Under the pieces are notes generated by a model, which did no database searches, was not told the origin of the DNA, and was given only the letters and a program-made list of their open reading frames with translations. This document shows positions 12,101 through 20,091 of a stretch of 64,000 nucleotides of DNA, in pieces. The DNA lies in contig NZ_SAXA01000003.1 of NCBI RefSeq assembly GCF_004122035.1, positions 1 through 64,000 of the forward strand. Direction: 5' to 3'. The position numbers were made by a program, and so were the translations under genes. The stretch is from Ancylomarina salipaludis. Its GTDB lineage: Bacteria > Bacteroidota > Bacteroidia > Bacteroidales > Marinifilaceae. Position 1 is the stretch's first letter, and each line of letters starts with the position of its first letter.

Positions 12101-12676
12101 AACAAGATTACGAGAATGGCAACGAGCAATGCTGTAAATGACAGTGGTTTGTTTGAGTTGAATTTCAACGATGCCCGTTATTTGCCATTTGAGGGTTCAG
12201 GAGTTGCAAGTCAGTGGGTTATTACTCTGCCGAATAACATTCGTCAGTTCGATTACAACAGTATTAATGATGTGATTATGCATATCAACTATACAGCTGT
12301 GGATGCAGGTAACAGAGCAACCGTGGAAAACGATCTGGTTAGCAAGTTGAATGATATAGTGAAAGATGCTGATTTGGCTTCCATGTTTAGTTTGAAAGCT
12401 CAGTATCCTGAAGCTTGGGCTAAGGTCGGAACTGAAGATGTGATCATTGAGCTTAAAAAGTCGCAATTGCCATTCTATTTGCAAGGACAAAGTATTAATG
12501 TGACCGGAGCTGAAGGAACCATTCTTTCCGGAAAGGATCAAACCGCTCAGGCACTTACAAATGTTGCTACCGGTACAATGGGAACTTCACATTCAGTAAC
12601 CATTCCCGCGACGGCAGATGTTAGCAATGCTGACGACCTGATGATTGTATTGAAATATAAGGTAGCGGCTTCGTAA
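3167..12676 (+). CDS. Tc toxin subunit A (TcA), injector component
   Basis: At 3169 residues this is longer than the usual ~2500. Residues 1-340 contain beta-sandwich, carboxypeptidase-regulatory-like repeats. A VRP1/SpvA-like segment lies near residue 846 (GPAAYLVDVLNVL), without the Cys pair often seen before it. The ABC_toxin_N/neuraminidase-like region includes YRVWEANRKIFLYPENW near 1725 and WELFFHIPFLLANRF near 2262. A long helical segment (about 2590-2690) and a Gly/Thr/Ala-rich hydrophobic hairpin (about 2700-2745) match the pore-forming channel. The C-terminus (about 2900-3167) carries FDLDHPGHINRRIKSVSLTI, typical of the TcB-binding domain. Known TcA forms a pentamer that binds cells and injects the cargo held by TcB-TcC. 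An Arg/Tyr-rich insert lies at about 2076-2121. No signal peptide was seen, as is usual for TcA. The partner gene follows on the same strand after 347 bases. Confidence 0.93.
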   Translation: MISKLEEFREFDDIAPGGESYKTIPEKGLRLNSFMITGRVFDQATTGLGRGLYVSAYQHDTDSLVFKKKVFCKADGSYSIKFWENEIINLNYNNPLELFVYQGNTQLPLVNDGQIIVSATQPHYLKDLFIATRSSVKGVVKRKNFVNAAGCLVELYKDTDNDTTTATLIDGAMAFTNINGEYKIPYVGDEKNSLRLKFYNNEDIVSKTVDVNVSELGDTPSLIVEEVVPSNGNSYSEGEWFEVYTASESKVYEYISDAGSGNVNAKLVSWTDESTSLEKFFYKREFDNNNYYLVLDKKVVYSFDGKSRVTYIRVPESFSTGSPTLHDKITETYNSYWSPQMVTANQEEEVNYLFTNNTLDEYTRIINREEEFIAAKASSGSTIPTRSRLKGYNAEETSSIASLIGATEEDVQSLSQARDFNSQMKLDHEMILFGLAKKSVKLDMAVFFSMSERNLKLKIEEAVKDNFIPAQDDVQSILDEIKARLIEIVSNEFTDLFKGVTDTKVMAVINDSTKKGKFIRCMAQYSYDNKVLDAEFWSALSLDALEEQQLRRTVQYSEICNSNEIFINRFVVSGALQPFSVVLNKTKAEIEAEITPEVLASEDVPEGVSTKSEYATFIYDKIEELFATESLFYDLANTSFTIEGDTEFTTKFNLFRTKLITESENSNAHFYDILFGSGHTFNIEKGPVRDYLEISGVDTALTSFYSALAPYGKQDWINFMTLIQRVYSITSEGKFETIKALIEKGYHSAYDIVKDGRSNLINKMQGRLDDAKCIKIYKASEYKVNKALVILNKYSGNSSSGTPIVVKDKKLVSGNETKVQLLSLPEMSMLFGDQDVTDTKHGESVLGPAAYLVDVLNVLKQFKVSDKDNEKTLYDKLILRRPDITKIPLNCANAITPLPYIDLVMEILEDKIHELEELPEDPAIKYDTTKTEEQLKTDPEYKRYAVYEIIKNAAITNWLRKPLNLFSEELKLYAKTLGINRTKLAEPYYKNVSNAVKPYFDVLGLSYGEVINIDGKRRATGDLALFPATTLATYDVLDFTADAIVADPKSIQASFLVKEFLENTSMTLSEFNDLLGSYYVNPNVTDGQDYQRFNIHFRGKQELSTTYMEFASLDVMHAFIMRMYQFRHLLNATGWTVPVLDAVLLSGNEYEAYYNVAQTNNNLITSGAVERIGKAKMNQDYLDLTDNQVSTIFSKAVIYDYEGTSSFIKSTFIENDLAEEHKETFTEWLSFGKVDKAPLDELAYSSENVPNVFMEYLKDAMNLNEGELLALSSLLEQNAENHPKLTARGVQNMITAWQLAEGFGLEIEELVSYCQLIQFKTNLPLVDSIEMLTNAQKTVIANQTNVLELLFLLYHQGTDKELQDFEDKALKIVNNIIEKREEYAPKLEEGKSMTPEDKDALITALKPVVEEQLNNTTGLDLAFVSKVLALKTIDGKEVASYVADPGNDESSVVKNKLAAVIKYCLKGLSFCELMGIELVDIDHISNSPVSIFDLPMNAAQALFIEDFNKFSAICQAGQYLIEGKNRFEFYNQVISTDKANMTLSDYIDWAPILTDWKHNDELEGNKYNSKLNWFLQAGEINQFLNRYDIASSDAIKLIKWNWADITEAKASVTSMATIAQTKTNAAIYAAEMTAGRNKLRTKQRDALVQYLFEKERSKADPQFATLYDLYAYFLIDTQMTPAVSSSRILQATLAVQSFIQRVQLGLETDVVFTKKDAKKWEWMSLYRVWEANRKIFLYPENWLEPELRDNKSPFFKELEKELTGKEITKEAIESSYMDYVSKFEQVANIEICQLYNEEHDNFSVLHVIGRSRFEPHEYFYRKLINESYWTPWEKMGIEINTDHIAPAIIKDRLVAFWLECTDVAKEPSDEDLSVVNPKEGSTIAPKRAQKQLQMQVCWSELIDNKWTRKRKCDETVKINDLGTKDKFDFRLVYEAGDTNYLHILNAPQSFLAKKNGVTFSVECFNHIHLTKESDFKGTGYVMPEGMSTYGQKAQMNNAKNWLSLPVAATNGVAYVNNVVENIKGQTRLVYPHQYKNFISNAPFVVETNMQSVVFIPTVKAERSSVLLKKVMKFTYTQPKFRPKRNWYRTDYSCRYRNEERYYREDRYYNDWRREERSEYKMPHYFTHDHEHLSVIKQTPTGRVIAFEKEFSHFETILSHLKMPKSVVFKPEMKASLAYHPYMETLRSNLQKYGIDGILDPLGIEDKNHQLLPQQSNRAYLRDFELNSEVVKNVLKDAKTEDNEKYIEEKFEYGLSGAYSLYNWELFFHIPFLLANRFLIEGNYKEALKWMHYIFDPRETEGDTSAKYWKFKPFADYNSTVGIDDLLFDLNMNGIDDPENVELNKQIEMWSNDPFKPHNIAQMRPGAYMKAVVMRYLDIIFAHGDDLFRIDTTESINEAMQYYMIAAQLLGRKPEVLETEILAPKSYAQMKTDGMGNAIEYFEEGIIKPENAAYLEKYVESSELEIASKPFSKDKDLKGMLTDVYGALEHEGDVAKLYFGIPKNDKMLAYWDRVADRLFKVRNSLNIDGIKRTVALFAPPIDPGLLIRARQAGLNIADVMALNKANQTDYRFQTLLQRALEICSEVKSLGSQLLSALEKGDTEYISVLRASHEKTLTEQVTKIKEKSIEEAEVAIEQVKLQQENTQFRESYYRKKKKISGKEQQQLNFMDKAMKLQVTSQALQLMAGSLSPVPDVEAGANGFGGSPVFTTTFGGTKLTLGGTTIASAVGILGTIASHKGSKAGLIAGYERRKEDWTFQADVAKREMEQLKQQELSAEIRKAIAELDQANHLKQVEQTQKSYEVLSSKFTNEQLYLWMAGEINTLYRSAFDMAYKMAKQAEAAYNFELCPDKPRKPFATDFFSAQNKGLLAGEKLYMELRKMEADYLSDNKRKFELTKHVSMAMLDPQKILDLRSGGTCSIELPEVLFDLDHPGHINRRIKSVSLTIPCVAGAYTSISADLTLIGSSIVTDDKGSVLTLNNKITRMATSNAVNDSGLFELNFNDARYLPFEGSGVASQWVITLPNNIRQFDYNSINDVIMHINYTAVDAGNRATVENDLVSKLNDIVKDADLASMFSLKAQYPEAWAKVGTEDVIIELKKSQLPFYLQGQSINVTGAEGTILSGKDQTAQALTNVATGTMGTSHSVTIPATADVSNADDLMIVLKYKVAAS

Positions 12677-13023
12677 TTCAATATTTAAGCTTTGATTAAA
12701 AGAACATAAAATTTAATCATTGGTTGTAATCTAAACAGTGGTTAATACAATTTTTAGAACGGTTTATTTCATTCTACAAACTCAGCCAGTTTTAAGGCAA
12801 ATAACACAAGGTAGCTGATGTAAATAAGTCCCGTTTTAATATTAAAAACTATTAACCGATAATTCTTCACAAAAACCTGTGCATACCGAAGGCCTTTGGA
12901 TGCACAGGTTTTAAAAATATACCAGAGGAATTTATTCAAATTATCCATTCTGTTGTAAGTCCCTGGGATATACATCAGCTGGGCTTGCTATATCTAAAAA
13001 AATAATCATTCAATCTTTTATCG
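12677..13023 (+). other. Spacer between TcA and TcB-TcC genes
   Basis: No convincing gene lies in these 347 bases. They contain a strong hairpin (listed separately). The spacing contrasts with tightly packed tc operons and suggests that the two toxin subunits are not made in equal amounts. Confidence 0.6.
12872..12912. terminator. Strong hairpin between the two Tc genes
   Basis: AAAACCTGTGCAT (12872-12884) is perfectly inverted at 12900-12912. The 15-base loop, ACCGAAGGCCTTTGG, is itself nearly palindromic. A short TTTTAAAAATAT follows. It could act as an attenuator or a terminator in either direction, or as an mRNA-processing site. The T-tract is weak, so termination is only inferred. Confidence 0.55.
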
Positions 13024-16000
13024 ATGGAAAACAGGAAGTCAGATAAACCGGAAATAAATAATAGTGCACATGAAACGACTGCACAAAATAAATCGGCTGG
13101 AACTCGATCTGCCGGAACAAAAAATGAATCATCACAACAAGGAAATAAATCATTAATTAACCTACCTAAAGGAGGAGGTGCTATTAAGGGGATTGGCGAA
13201 AAGTTTGAAACCAATCCGGTAACCGGTACTTACTCGATGAGTGCCCCCTTAGCCATTAGTCCGGGACGTGGAGGTTTCACTCCCCAATTGGCATTGTCCT
13301 ATAATTCGGGCAGTGGCAACAGTCCTTATGGTATCGGTTGGGGGATTGGCATTCCCAATATCACACGAAAAACAGACAAAGGCTTGCCTCAATACGACGA
13401 TCAGAACGATTCCGATACCTTTATTTTATCGGGAGCTGAAGATTTGGTGCCTTTAAATGGAGCCATTCGTGAACAAGGTGACTTTGCTATTCGCCGATAT
13501 ATTCCACGTACCGAAGGCTTATTCGCTCGTATTGAACAATGGAAAAACAAAACGACCGGAAGAATTCACTGGCGTAGTATTTCTAAAGAAAATATCACCT
13601 CGGTTTATGGGGAAAACAAGTCTGCTTGTATCTCACATCCCGACGATGAGAACAAAATTTTCTCCTGGAATTTAGAAAAAACTTACGATGCAAAGGGGAA
13701 CCTGATGCAATATTCTTATCTGAAAGAGAATAGCGATAATATTCCCAATACAGCCAACGAAATACATCGTCTGAAATCAGGTAAAACCTTTAATCAGATC
13801 TATTTAGATCGTGTGCAGTACGGGAATACCCAAATGTATTCGCCAGCGACACCAAATTATACGGGTAAGTGGTTGTTTACACTTGCTTTTGATTATGGCA
13901 ATTACAGTACATATTCAACAGCAAATGCACAGCTCACCTCTCAAGCCAATTGGGAAATGCGTGAAGATGCCTTCTCGGTTTACAAATCAGGTTTTGAGTT
14001 GCGTACCTACCGTTTGTGTCAGCGTGTGTTGATGTTTCATCAATTTGACGAATTGGGAACAGATCCCGTATTGACTAAGGCTACGAATCTGCATTACACC
14101 AAAAACGAGCATTTAACTCAGCTTAGTCAGGTGAGTCACACCAGTTATAAAAAGGGAGAAGAACCCGCAGAAATGCCGCCTTTAACCTTTACTTATACGC
14201 AGGCAAAAGTTGGTACAAAACTACATGCTGTAGATCCCCATATGTTGGAAAATCTGCCCAATGGAACAAGCGATTCAGCCTGGCAATGGGCAGATTTATA
14301 TGGCGAAGGCATTAACAGCTTATTGCGTACCGACAACGAGGCCTGGTATTATAAAGCCAATTTGGGCGAAAAATCATGGGCAACATCCGTTGAACCGACA
14401 GGGGAACGTGCGCCCGAACTGAATTTAGGCAGTTTAACACGTATGGGCAATAAACCCAATGTGGTTAATGCTAAAGGTTCATCATTTTATTTGGGTGATG
14501 TTGACAGCGACTCGGAACCGGAAATTGTGGTTCATGGTTCGGGTATTCATGGTTATTATAGCCTTGAGGATGGGGTTTGGCAAAATTTTAAGTCTTTCGA
14601 CCAGATGCCAAATATCAATTTATCTCATCCTGATGTCAAGCAAATTGACCTGACGGGGGATGGTTTGGCCGATTTACTGATCAGTCGCGGGGACTATTTT
14701 GAGCTTTACTTTTCGGCTGGAAAAGAAGGTTATAAAGATTACCGCAGAATTCATAACGGAGAGGACGAAGATGCAGCTCCGGTGATTCTGTTTTCCGATT
14801 CGCAAAGCAGCATTTACCTGGCGGATATGACGGGTGATGGTTTGAGTGATATTGTGCGTATTACCAACAATTCAGTTTGCTACTGGCCCAATATGGGATA
14901 CGGTCATTTTGGTGAGAAGGTACTCATGAAAAACCCGCCTCTTTTCGATGCACCGGATCTTTTTAATCCTTCGCGCATCCGTTTATCCGATGTGGATGGA
15001 ACAGGTACTGCCGATATCATTTATTTGGGAGCCAGAGGCCGCACCCTGAGCGGAGTCGAAGGGGTGGCTTACTACAAGAATCAGGCTGGTAATGGCTTGA
15101 GCAACGCCGAGAGCATTAAGGCATTCCCGAATATCGATAACTTATCGCAAGTGAGTGTGGTCGATTTATTTGGTAATGGTACTTCGTGTTTGCTATGGTC
15201 TACGCCTTTGCCCAATCATATACAGGAGATGCACTTTGTTGAACTGACATCGGGTATTAAACCCTATATTCTGAGCAGTTTCGAAAATGGCATGGGACGA
15301 AAAGTCAGTTTGCAGTATGCGCCTTCAACCAAATTCTTTGTGCAGGATAAGCTGGCAGGTCAGCCATGGATTACCAGGCTGCCATTTCCGGTTCAGGTGT
15401 TGGAGCGTGTTGAAGATCACGAACAGGTTTCGGATATTCGATTGGTAAATAAGTATGCCTATCACCATGGGCATTACGATATTGCCGAACGCGAATTCCG
15501 TGGATTTGGAATGGTGGAACAATGCGATACCGAAATTATCAACAGTGAAAGCGAAGGCTATCAAGCGCCGGTTTATACGAAAACCTGGTTTCACACGGGT
15601 ATTTATAAAAACAGAGAATCTATCTCTCAGCAATTTGCCAAAGAATATTTTAATCAGGATATCAAAGAATGGCTATTACCCGATTCGCTTATCCCTCAGG
15701 GCTTGAGCTCAGAGGAAGAACGTGAAGCTTGCCGTGCTTTGCGTGGACAAGTGTTGCGTTCTGAAGTGTATGCTCTGGATGGTACTGATAAAGAAGATAT
15801 TCCTTATACCGTTGAAGAGAAAAACATGTCGGTTAAAATGCTTCAGTCAAAAGGGAAGAACAAACATGGTGTTTTTCTGGCGATTGACAATGAAGCGATT
15901 TCTTATCATTACGAACGTGATGTAACTGATCCGCGTATTTCGCATGCCCTGAGTATTGAAACCGATCATTACGGTAATGTGTTACAAGCGGTACAATTGG

Positions 16001-19000
16001 CCTATCCACGCAGGGTGGTTGATGCCAAAGATGAGCAAAAATCCTTGAAGGTTGTTTGTACCCAAACCGATTTTATCAATCGCTCCGAAACCGAGGTGAA
16101 TCTCATTGGTTTGCCATATCAGAAGCAAAGCTTTGAACTGACAGGCTTGATTTATACCGGAAACCGATTCGATACGGAATCGCTTAAAGCGGCTATGGAT
16201 TGGGCGACTGAAATTGATTATGCCGAAACCAATTTGGCCGGGATTCAGAAACGTTGTTTTTCGCACGAAAAATCGCTGTTCTATAAGGATGATTTAAGTG
16301 CAAGCCTGCCTTTGGGACAAGTGGGGGCACTGGCATTGCCCTATCAGACTTTATCGGCTGACTTAACGGACGATTTGTTGAATAAAATTGATCCTCTAAG
16401 AGAAAAGTACAGCAATGATTTATTATTAAACGAGGGGAAATACATTCACGAAAATAATAAGTGGTGGGTGCCTTCGGAACGTGCAAGTTTCGATGCTTTG
16501 GCCTTTTATTTGCCCGTGAAAAGTACCGACGCTTTTGGCAACGAGAGTTTTATTAGCTACGATACATCTGCCTTTTTTGTAACAAAAACCAAAGATGCTC
16601 TGGGCAACGAGACTCTGGCCGAATACGATTATCACTTTTTACAGGCCAAAAAGATGACCGATCCCAATGGCAATAGCCAATTGGTGGGATTCGATACCCG
16701 AGGGATGGTAACTGCGCTGGCTTTAAGCGGTAAAAATGGCGAAGGCGATACACTGGCCTCACCAAGTGTGATTTACGATTACGATTTGTTTCAATGGTTG
16801 GATCATAAAAAGCCTGTTTTCTCGCATGTCAAAACGCGTGAAACACATGCTGCTGCTGATACGGCATGGATGGAAACTTATGCGTATACCGGAGGTTTGG
16901 GAAATTCGGTGATGAGTAAAGTGCAAGCCGAAGATGGACTAGCCAAACAATTTAATGCCGATGGCAGTGTAGAAAACGTACAGTGTACCAATCGTTGGGT
17001 TGGCACAGGGCGTACTGTCGTGAATAATAAAGGGAAGGTGATTAAGCAATACGAACCCTATTTTAGTACGACCCATGAATACGAAGCAGAGACTGCACTG
17101 ACTCAGCATGGTGTGAGCCCTGTGATGTATTACGATCCGGTAGGACGAAATACGAAGACTGAATTTCCCGATGGAACACTAACACGTGTGGAATTTACGC
17201 CCTGGGTACAGAAAAGTTACGATCAGAACGATACGGTGCTCGAAAGTGACTGGTATGTAGCAGCCGGATCACCCGACCCTCAGGGTACTGAGCCAACAGA
17301 TGCGAATATCAGAGCGGCCTGGTTATCGGCACAACATGCCAATACACCACAGGTGAGCTATTTCGACAATTTAGGGCAGGTGTTTATTGTTGAGGACGAT
17401 AATAATAACAACAATAAGTATTGTGTGACCACAAGCTTTGATATTGCAGGAAGACCCGTTAGCGTAACTGATGCCAAAGGGCGACTGATGACTACAAATA
17501 CCATGGGTATGTTGCAGCCATTGGGCATGCAGAATATCGACTCGGGCAGCCGACAGATGATTTCGGATGTGGGAGGTAATCCTTTAAGAGCCTGGGACAG
17601 CCGCGGGCATATGTTACGTATGACTTACGACGCTTTGCGACGCCCTGTTGCCACTTATTTGACTGAAGGGAATGAGGCTGAAATAAGAACGCAATACAGC
17701 GAGTATGGCACAAATCCAGCTGATAATTCAATCGGACAGGTGGTTAATGCTTACGATCAATCGGGTTTGACCCATATTGTGAAATACGACTTCAAAGGCA
17801 ATCCTTTGGAGAGCCGCAAGCAGTTTTGCACTATTTACGATGCATATATCAATTGGGATTATACTTCGCTTTTGCAAGACGAAAGTTTTACCTCTAAGTT
17901 GACTTACGATGCCTTGAATCGTCCGGTTGATAAAATTCTACCCGATGGCAGTATAGAACTCTATACCTATAATAAGGCCGGAATGCTCGAAATGGTGCAT
18001 TCGGGGGGCAAAGCCTATGTGACGAATATCAATTACAACGAAAAAGGGCAGCGAACCGATATTTATTATGGTAATGGATCGAAAACCAAATACGAATACG
18101 ATGCGCAGAACTTTCGTTTAAAACGCCTGCTGACCACCCGTAATACGGGACAGGATATTTTGCAGGATTTGCGTTATGTGTACGATGCTGTGGGTAATAT
18201 TGTGGAGCAAAACGATTTGGCTCAGCAAAGCTATTACTTTAACAATGCGGTGGTAGAACCCAAAGGGCTTTATTATTACGATGCTTTGTACCGCTTGGTA
18301 AAAGCTAAAGGGAGAGAGCTGAACAGCCTGGCTTTGCCAACGCATACCGATATGGCCAATGATATTGCTCTGCCCAATACGGCAACCAACGCTATGCAAA
18401 ATTTTACCCAGGAGTACACTTACGACGAGTTGGGTAATATAATGCAGCTAAAAAGCCTGGGGCAGTGGACGCGTGACTATTTTTATAATTTTAGCCAGAA
18501 CAATTACCTGCTGGGGCATACCGATGGACAGACCGATTATACCTACGATGCCCATGGTAATATGTTGAGTATGCCTCACTTGCAAGCCATGCATTGGAAT
18601 TATAACGATTGGCTGACAGCTGTGGATTTGGATGCTACAGGCAACAAAGCGTATTATGTGTACGACAGCGCGGGCGAACGTGTGCGAAAAGTAATTGTAA
18701 AAGGTAACATAAAAGAAGAGCGTTACTATTTTGGAGATTACGAGATTTACCGTAAATTCGTGAGCGGTGTACTGGAAACGGAGCGTACTACGGTTAATAT
18801 TAGTGATGATAAAGCTAAGATAGCCACGGTAGATTCATTGACCTTAGACCAGAGTTCTTTGATAACAGTTCGATACCAATTAGATAATCATTTGGGATCA
18901 GCCTCTTTGGAGCTGGACGAAACGGCGGATATTATCTCATACGAGGAATACCACCCTTTTGGAACAACAAGTTACCGTTCTGGTAGAACTGAGACCGAAA

Positions 19001-20091
19001 CCAGCCAAAAGCGTTACAAATATGTAGGCAAGGAGCGTGACGAGGAAACAGGACTTTATTATTATGGAGCTCGTTATTATGCCACCTGGATATGTCGATT
19101 TGTGAGTGTGGATCCTTTACAAGGAGAACGTAACTGGCTCAATCCATACAATTATTGCCAAAATAATCCTATAAATAAAGTTGACCCTACTGGGGCATTG
19201 GATGAGGATCCTCCTAAGTCAGAACAAGCATTTCAGATAAATACAAATGAGAACGGAGAGTTAGAATCTATTTTCATAGGGAAATCTACGAATGTTGTTT
19301 ATGATGAAAATGGTGAAATTATTTCTGGTTCTAAAAAAGTTGAAAGACACCAAAATATATGGACTTTGCAAGATAGTGAGTTGTATAATTCTCTTAATGA
19401 TGATTTGAAAAAATCATTGGAAGGTCAATTGAAAGAATTATATGACGCAAATCCTTATGCATTTAGTAGACCAAATTTAGGTTTACCTGATTATTCGAAA
19501 AATGATGGAATTGTTTTAGATGATAATAATTTGGATAACTCTAGCGGCTTTGGAATAGATGACGCTATTAGCATTGGAATGGGTGTTGCTGGTGCTATAG
19601 GTGGTGGTGTTCATAATATTATGGTCGATAGGGGTAAATACCTACCTCGTACAGAAACAGGATGGTTAGGAAAATACGGTAAACGATACAGTATAAAGAA
19701 AACTGGTGATATTGTTATACGATCACGAATAACAAATATTACAGCAAATGCAAAATATTTAAATTACTTAAGAGTTGGAGGAAAGGCATTGGGAACTATT
19801 GGTACTGCCATGAGTATAATCCCAGCTGGATATGACGCAATTACGAAACCTTCAACTAAAACCATAACTAGTCTAGCAGTAAAATCTATAGCTGTGGGAG
19901 CTGCTTTTATACCAGTTGTTGGATGGGCTGTTTCATTGGGAATAGGAGTTGCTGATGCAATTTGGGGAGAAGAATTTTATGACTGGGTTGATTCTATAAA
20001 TAAGGATTCTGGAAAAAATTCTATTATGCAAATGCATGATCTTCATACAAAAGATGGCGTTATGATGGCACCATGGCTATATGGGAAATAA
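13024..20091 (+). CDS. Fused TcB-TcC toxin with RHS cocoon and variable C-terminal toxin
   Basis: 2355 residues. Residues ~50-330 are SpvB-like (GAIKGIGEKFETNPVTG, SYNSGSGNSPYGIGWG). FG-GAP/VCBS-like loops follow (DLTGDGLADLL near 542, DMTGDGLSDIV near 601, DVDGTGTADII near 657), typical of the TcB propeller. TcdB mid/C-terminal regions come next, then RHS/YD repeats from about 1600 and the RHS core (NHLGSASLELDE near 1956, GLYYYGARYY near 2010, NPINKVDPTG at 2049-2057). In TcC proteins the core self-cleaves and retains the tail inside the cocoon. The 298-residue tail after it is AT-richer and differs in style from the core. It holds three glycine-rich hydrophobic stretches (about 2180-2196, 2252-2270, 2282-2314). 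The gene's last 11 bases overlap the next gene. TcB and TcC are separate genes in many hosts; here they are one polypeptide. Confidence 0.93.
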   Translation: MENRKSDKPEINNSAHETTAQNKSAGTRSAGTKNESSQQGNKSLINLPKGGGAIKGIGEKFETNPVTGTYSMSAPLAISPGRGGFTPQLALSYNSGSGNSPYGIGWGIGIPNITRKTDKGLPQYDDQNDSDTFILSGAEDLVPLNGAIREQGDFAIRRYIPRTEGLFARIEQWKNKTTGRIHWRSISKENITSVYGENKSACISHPDDENKIFSWNLEKTYDAKGNLMQYSYLKENSDNIPNTANEIHRLKSGKTFNQIYLDRVQYGNTQMYSPATPNYTGKWLFTLAFDYGNYSTYSTANAQLTSQANWEMREDAFSVYKSGFELRTYRLCQRVLMFHQFDELGTDPVLTKATNLHYTKNEHLTQLSQVSHTSYKKGEEPAEMPPLTFTYTQAKVGTKLHAVDPHMLENLPNGTSDSAWQWADLYGEGINSLLRTDNEAWYYKANLGEKSWATSVEPTGERAPELNLGSLTRMGNKPNVVNAKGSSFYLGDVDSDSEPEIVVHGSGIHGYYSLEDGVWQNFKSFDQMPNINLSHPDVKQIDLTGDGLADLLISRGDYFELYFSAGKEGYKDYRRIHNGEDEDAAPVILFSDSQSSIYLADMTGDGLSDIVRITNNSVCYWPNMGYGHFGEKVLMKNPPLFDAPDLFNPSRIRLSDVDGTGTADIIYLGARGRTLSGVEGVAYYKNQAGNGLSNAESIKAFPNIDNLSQVSVVDLFGNGTSCLLWSTPLPNHIQEMHFVELTSGIKPYILSSFENGMGRKVSLQYAPSTKFFVQDKLAGQPWITRLPFPVQVLERVEDHEQVSDIRLVNKYAYHHGHYDIAEREFRGFGMVEQCDTEIINSESEGYQAPVYTKTWFHTGIYKNRESISQQFAKEYFNQDIKEWLLPDSLIPQGLSSEEEREACRALRGQVLRSEVYALDGTDKEDIPYTVEEKNMSVKMLQSKGKNKHGVFLAIDNEAISYHYERDVTDPRISHALSIETDHYGNVLQAVQLAYPRRVVDAKDEQKSLKVVCTQTDFINRSETEVNLIGLPYQKQSFELTGLIYTGNRFDTESLKAAMDWATEIDYAETNLAGIQKRCFSHEKSLFYKDDLSASLPLGQVGALALPYQTLSADLTDDLLNKIDPLREKYSNDLLLNEGKYIHENNKWWVPSERASFDALAFYLPVKSTDAFGNESFISYDTSAFFVTKTKDALGNETLAEYDYHFLQAKKMTDPNGNSQLVGFDTRGMVTALALSGKNGEGDTLASPSVIYDYDLFQWLDHKKPVFSHVKTRETHAAADTAWMETYAYTGGLGNSVMSKVQAEDGLAKQFNADGSVENVQCTNRWVGTGRTVVNNKGKVIKQYEPYFSTTHEYEAETALTQHGVSPVMYYDPVGRNTKTEFPDGTLTRVEFTPWVQKSYDQNDTVLESDWYVAAGSPDPQGTEPTDANIRAAWLSAQHANTPQVSYFDNLGQVFIVEDDNNNNNKYCVTTSFDIAGRPVSVTDAKGRLMTTNTMGMLQPLGMQNIDSGSRQMISDVGGNPLRAWDSRGHMLRMTYDALRRPVATYLTEGNEAEIRTQYSEYGTNPADNSIGQVVNAYDQSGLTHIVKYDFKGNPLESRKQFCTIYDAYINWDYTSLLQDESFTSKLTYDALNRPVDKILPDGSIELYTYNKAGMLEMVHSGGKAYVTNINYNEKGQRTDIYYGNGSKTKYEYDAQNFRLKRLLTTRNTGQDILQDLRYVYDAVGNIVEQNDLAQQSYYFNNAVVEPKGLYYYDALYRLVKAKGRELNSLALPTHTDMANDIALPNTATNAMQNFTQEYTYDELGNIMQLKSLGQWTRDYFYNFSQNNYLLGHTDGQTDYTYDAHGNMLSMPHLQAMHWNYNDWLTAVDLDATGNKAYYVYDSAGERVRKVIVKGNIKEERYYFGDYEIYRKFVSGVLETERTTVNISDDKAKIATVDSLTLDQSSLITVRYQLDNHLGSASLELDETADIISYEEYHPFGTTSYRSGRTETETSQKRYKYVGKERDEETGLYYYGARYYATWICRFVSVDPLQGERNWLNPYNYCQNNPINKVDPTGALDEDPPKSEQAFQINTNENGELESIFIGKSTNVVYDENGEIISGSKKVERHQNIWTLQDSELYNSLNDDLKKSLEGQLKELYDANPYAFSRPNLGLPDYSKNDGIVLDDNNLDNSSGFGIDDAISIGMGVAGAIGGGVHNIMVDRGKYLPRTETGWLGKYGKRYSIKKTGDIVIRSRITNITANAKYLNYLRVGGKALGTIGTAMSIIPAGYDAITKPSTKTITSLAVKSIAVGAAFIPVVGWAVSLGIGVADAIWGEEFYDWVDSINKDSGKNSIMQMHDLHTKDGVMMAPWLYGK

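Noticed and set aside
3167-12676. Classic SpvA CxxC-type motif in the VRP1-like segment of TcA
   Set aside because: The expected Cys/His pair before the SPAAYLVDLL-like stretch is absent here (DTKHGESVLGPAAYL), so a metal-binding claim is not supported.
12769-12975. 68-codon minus-strand frame between the Tc genes
   Set aside because: It runs across the strong hairpin and has no recognisable feature.
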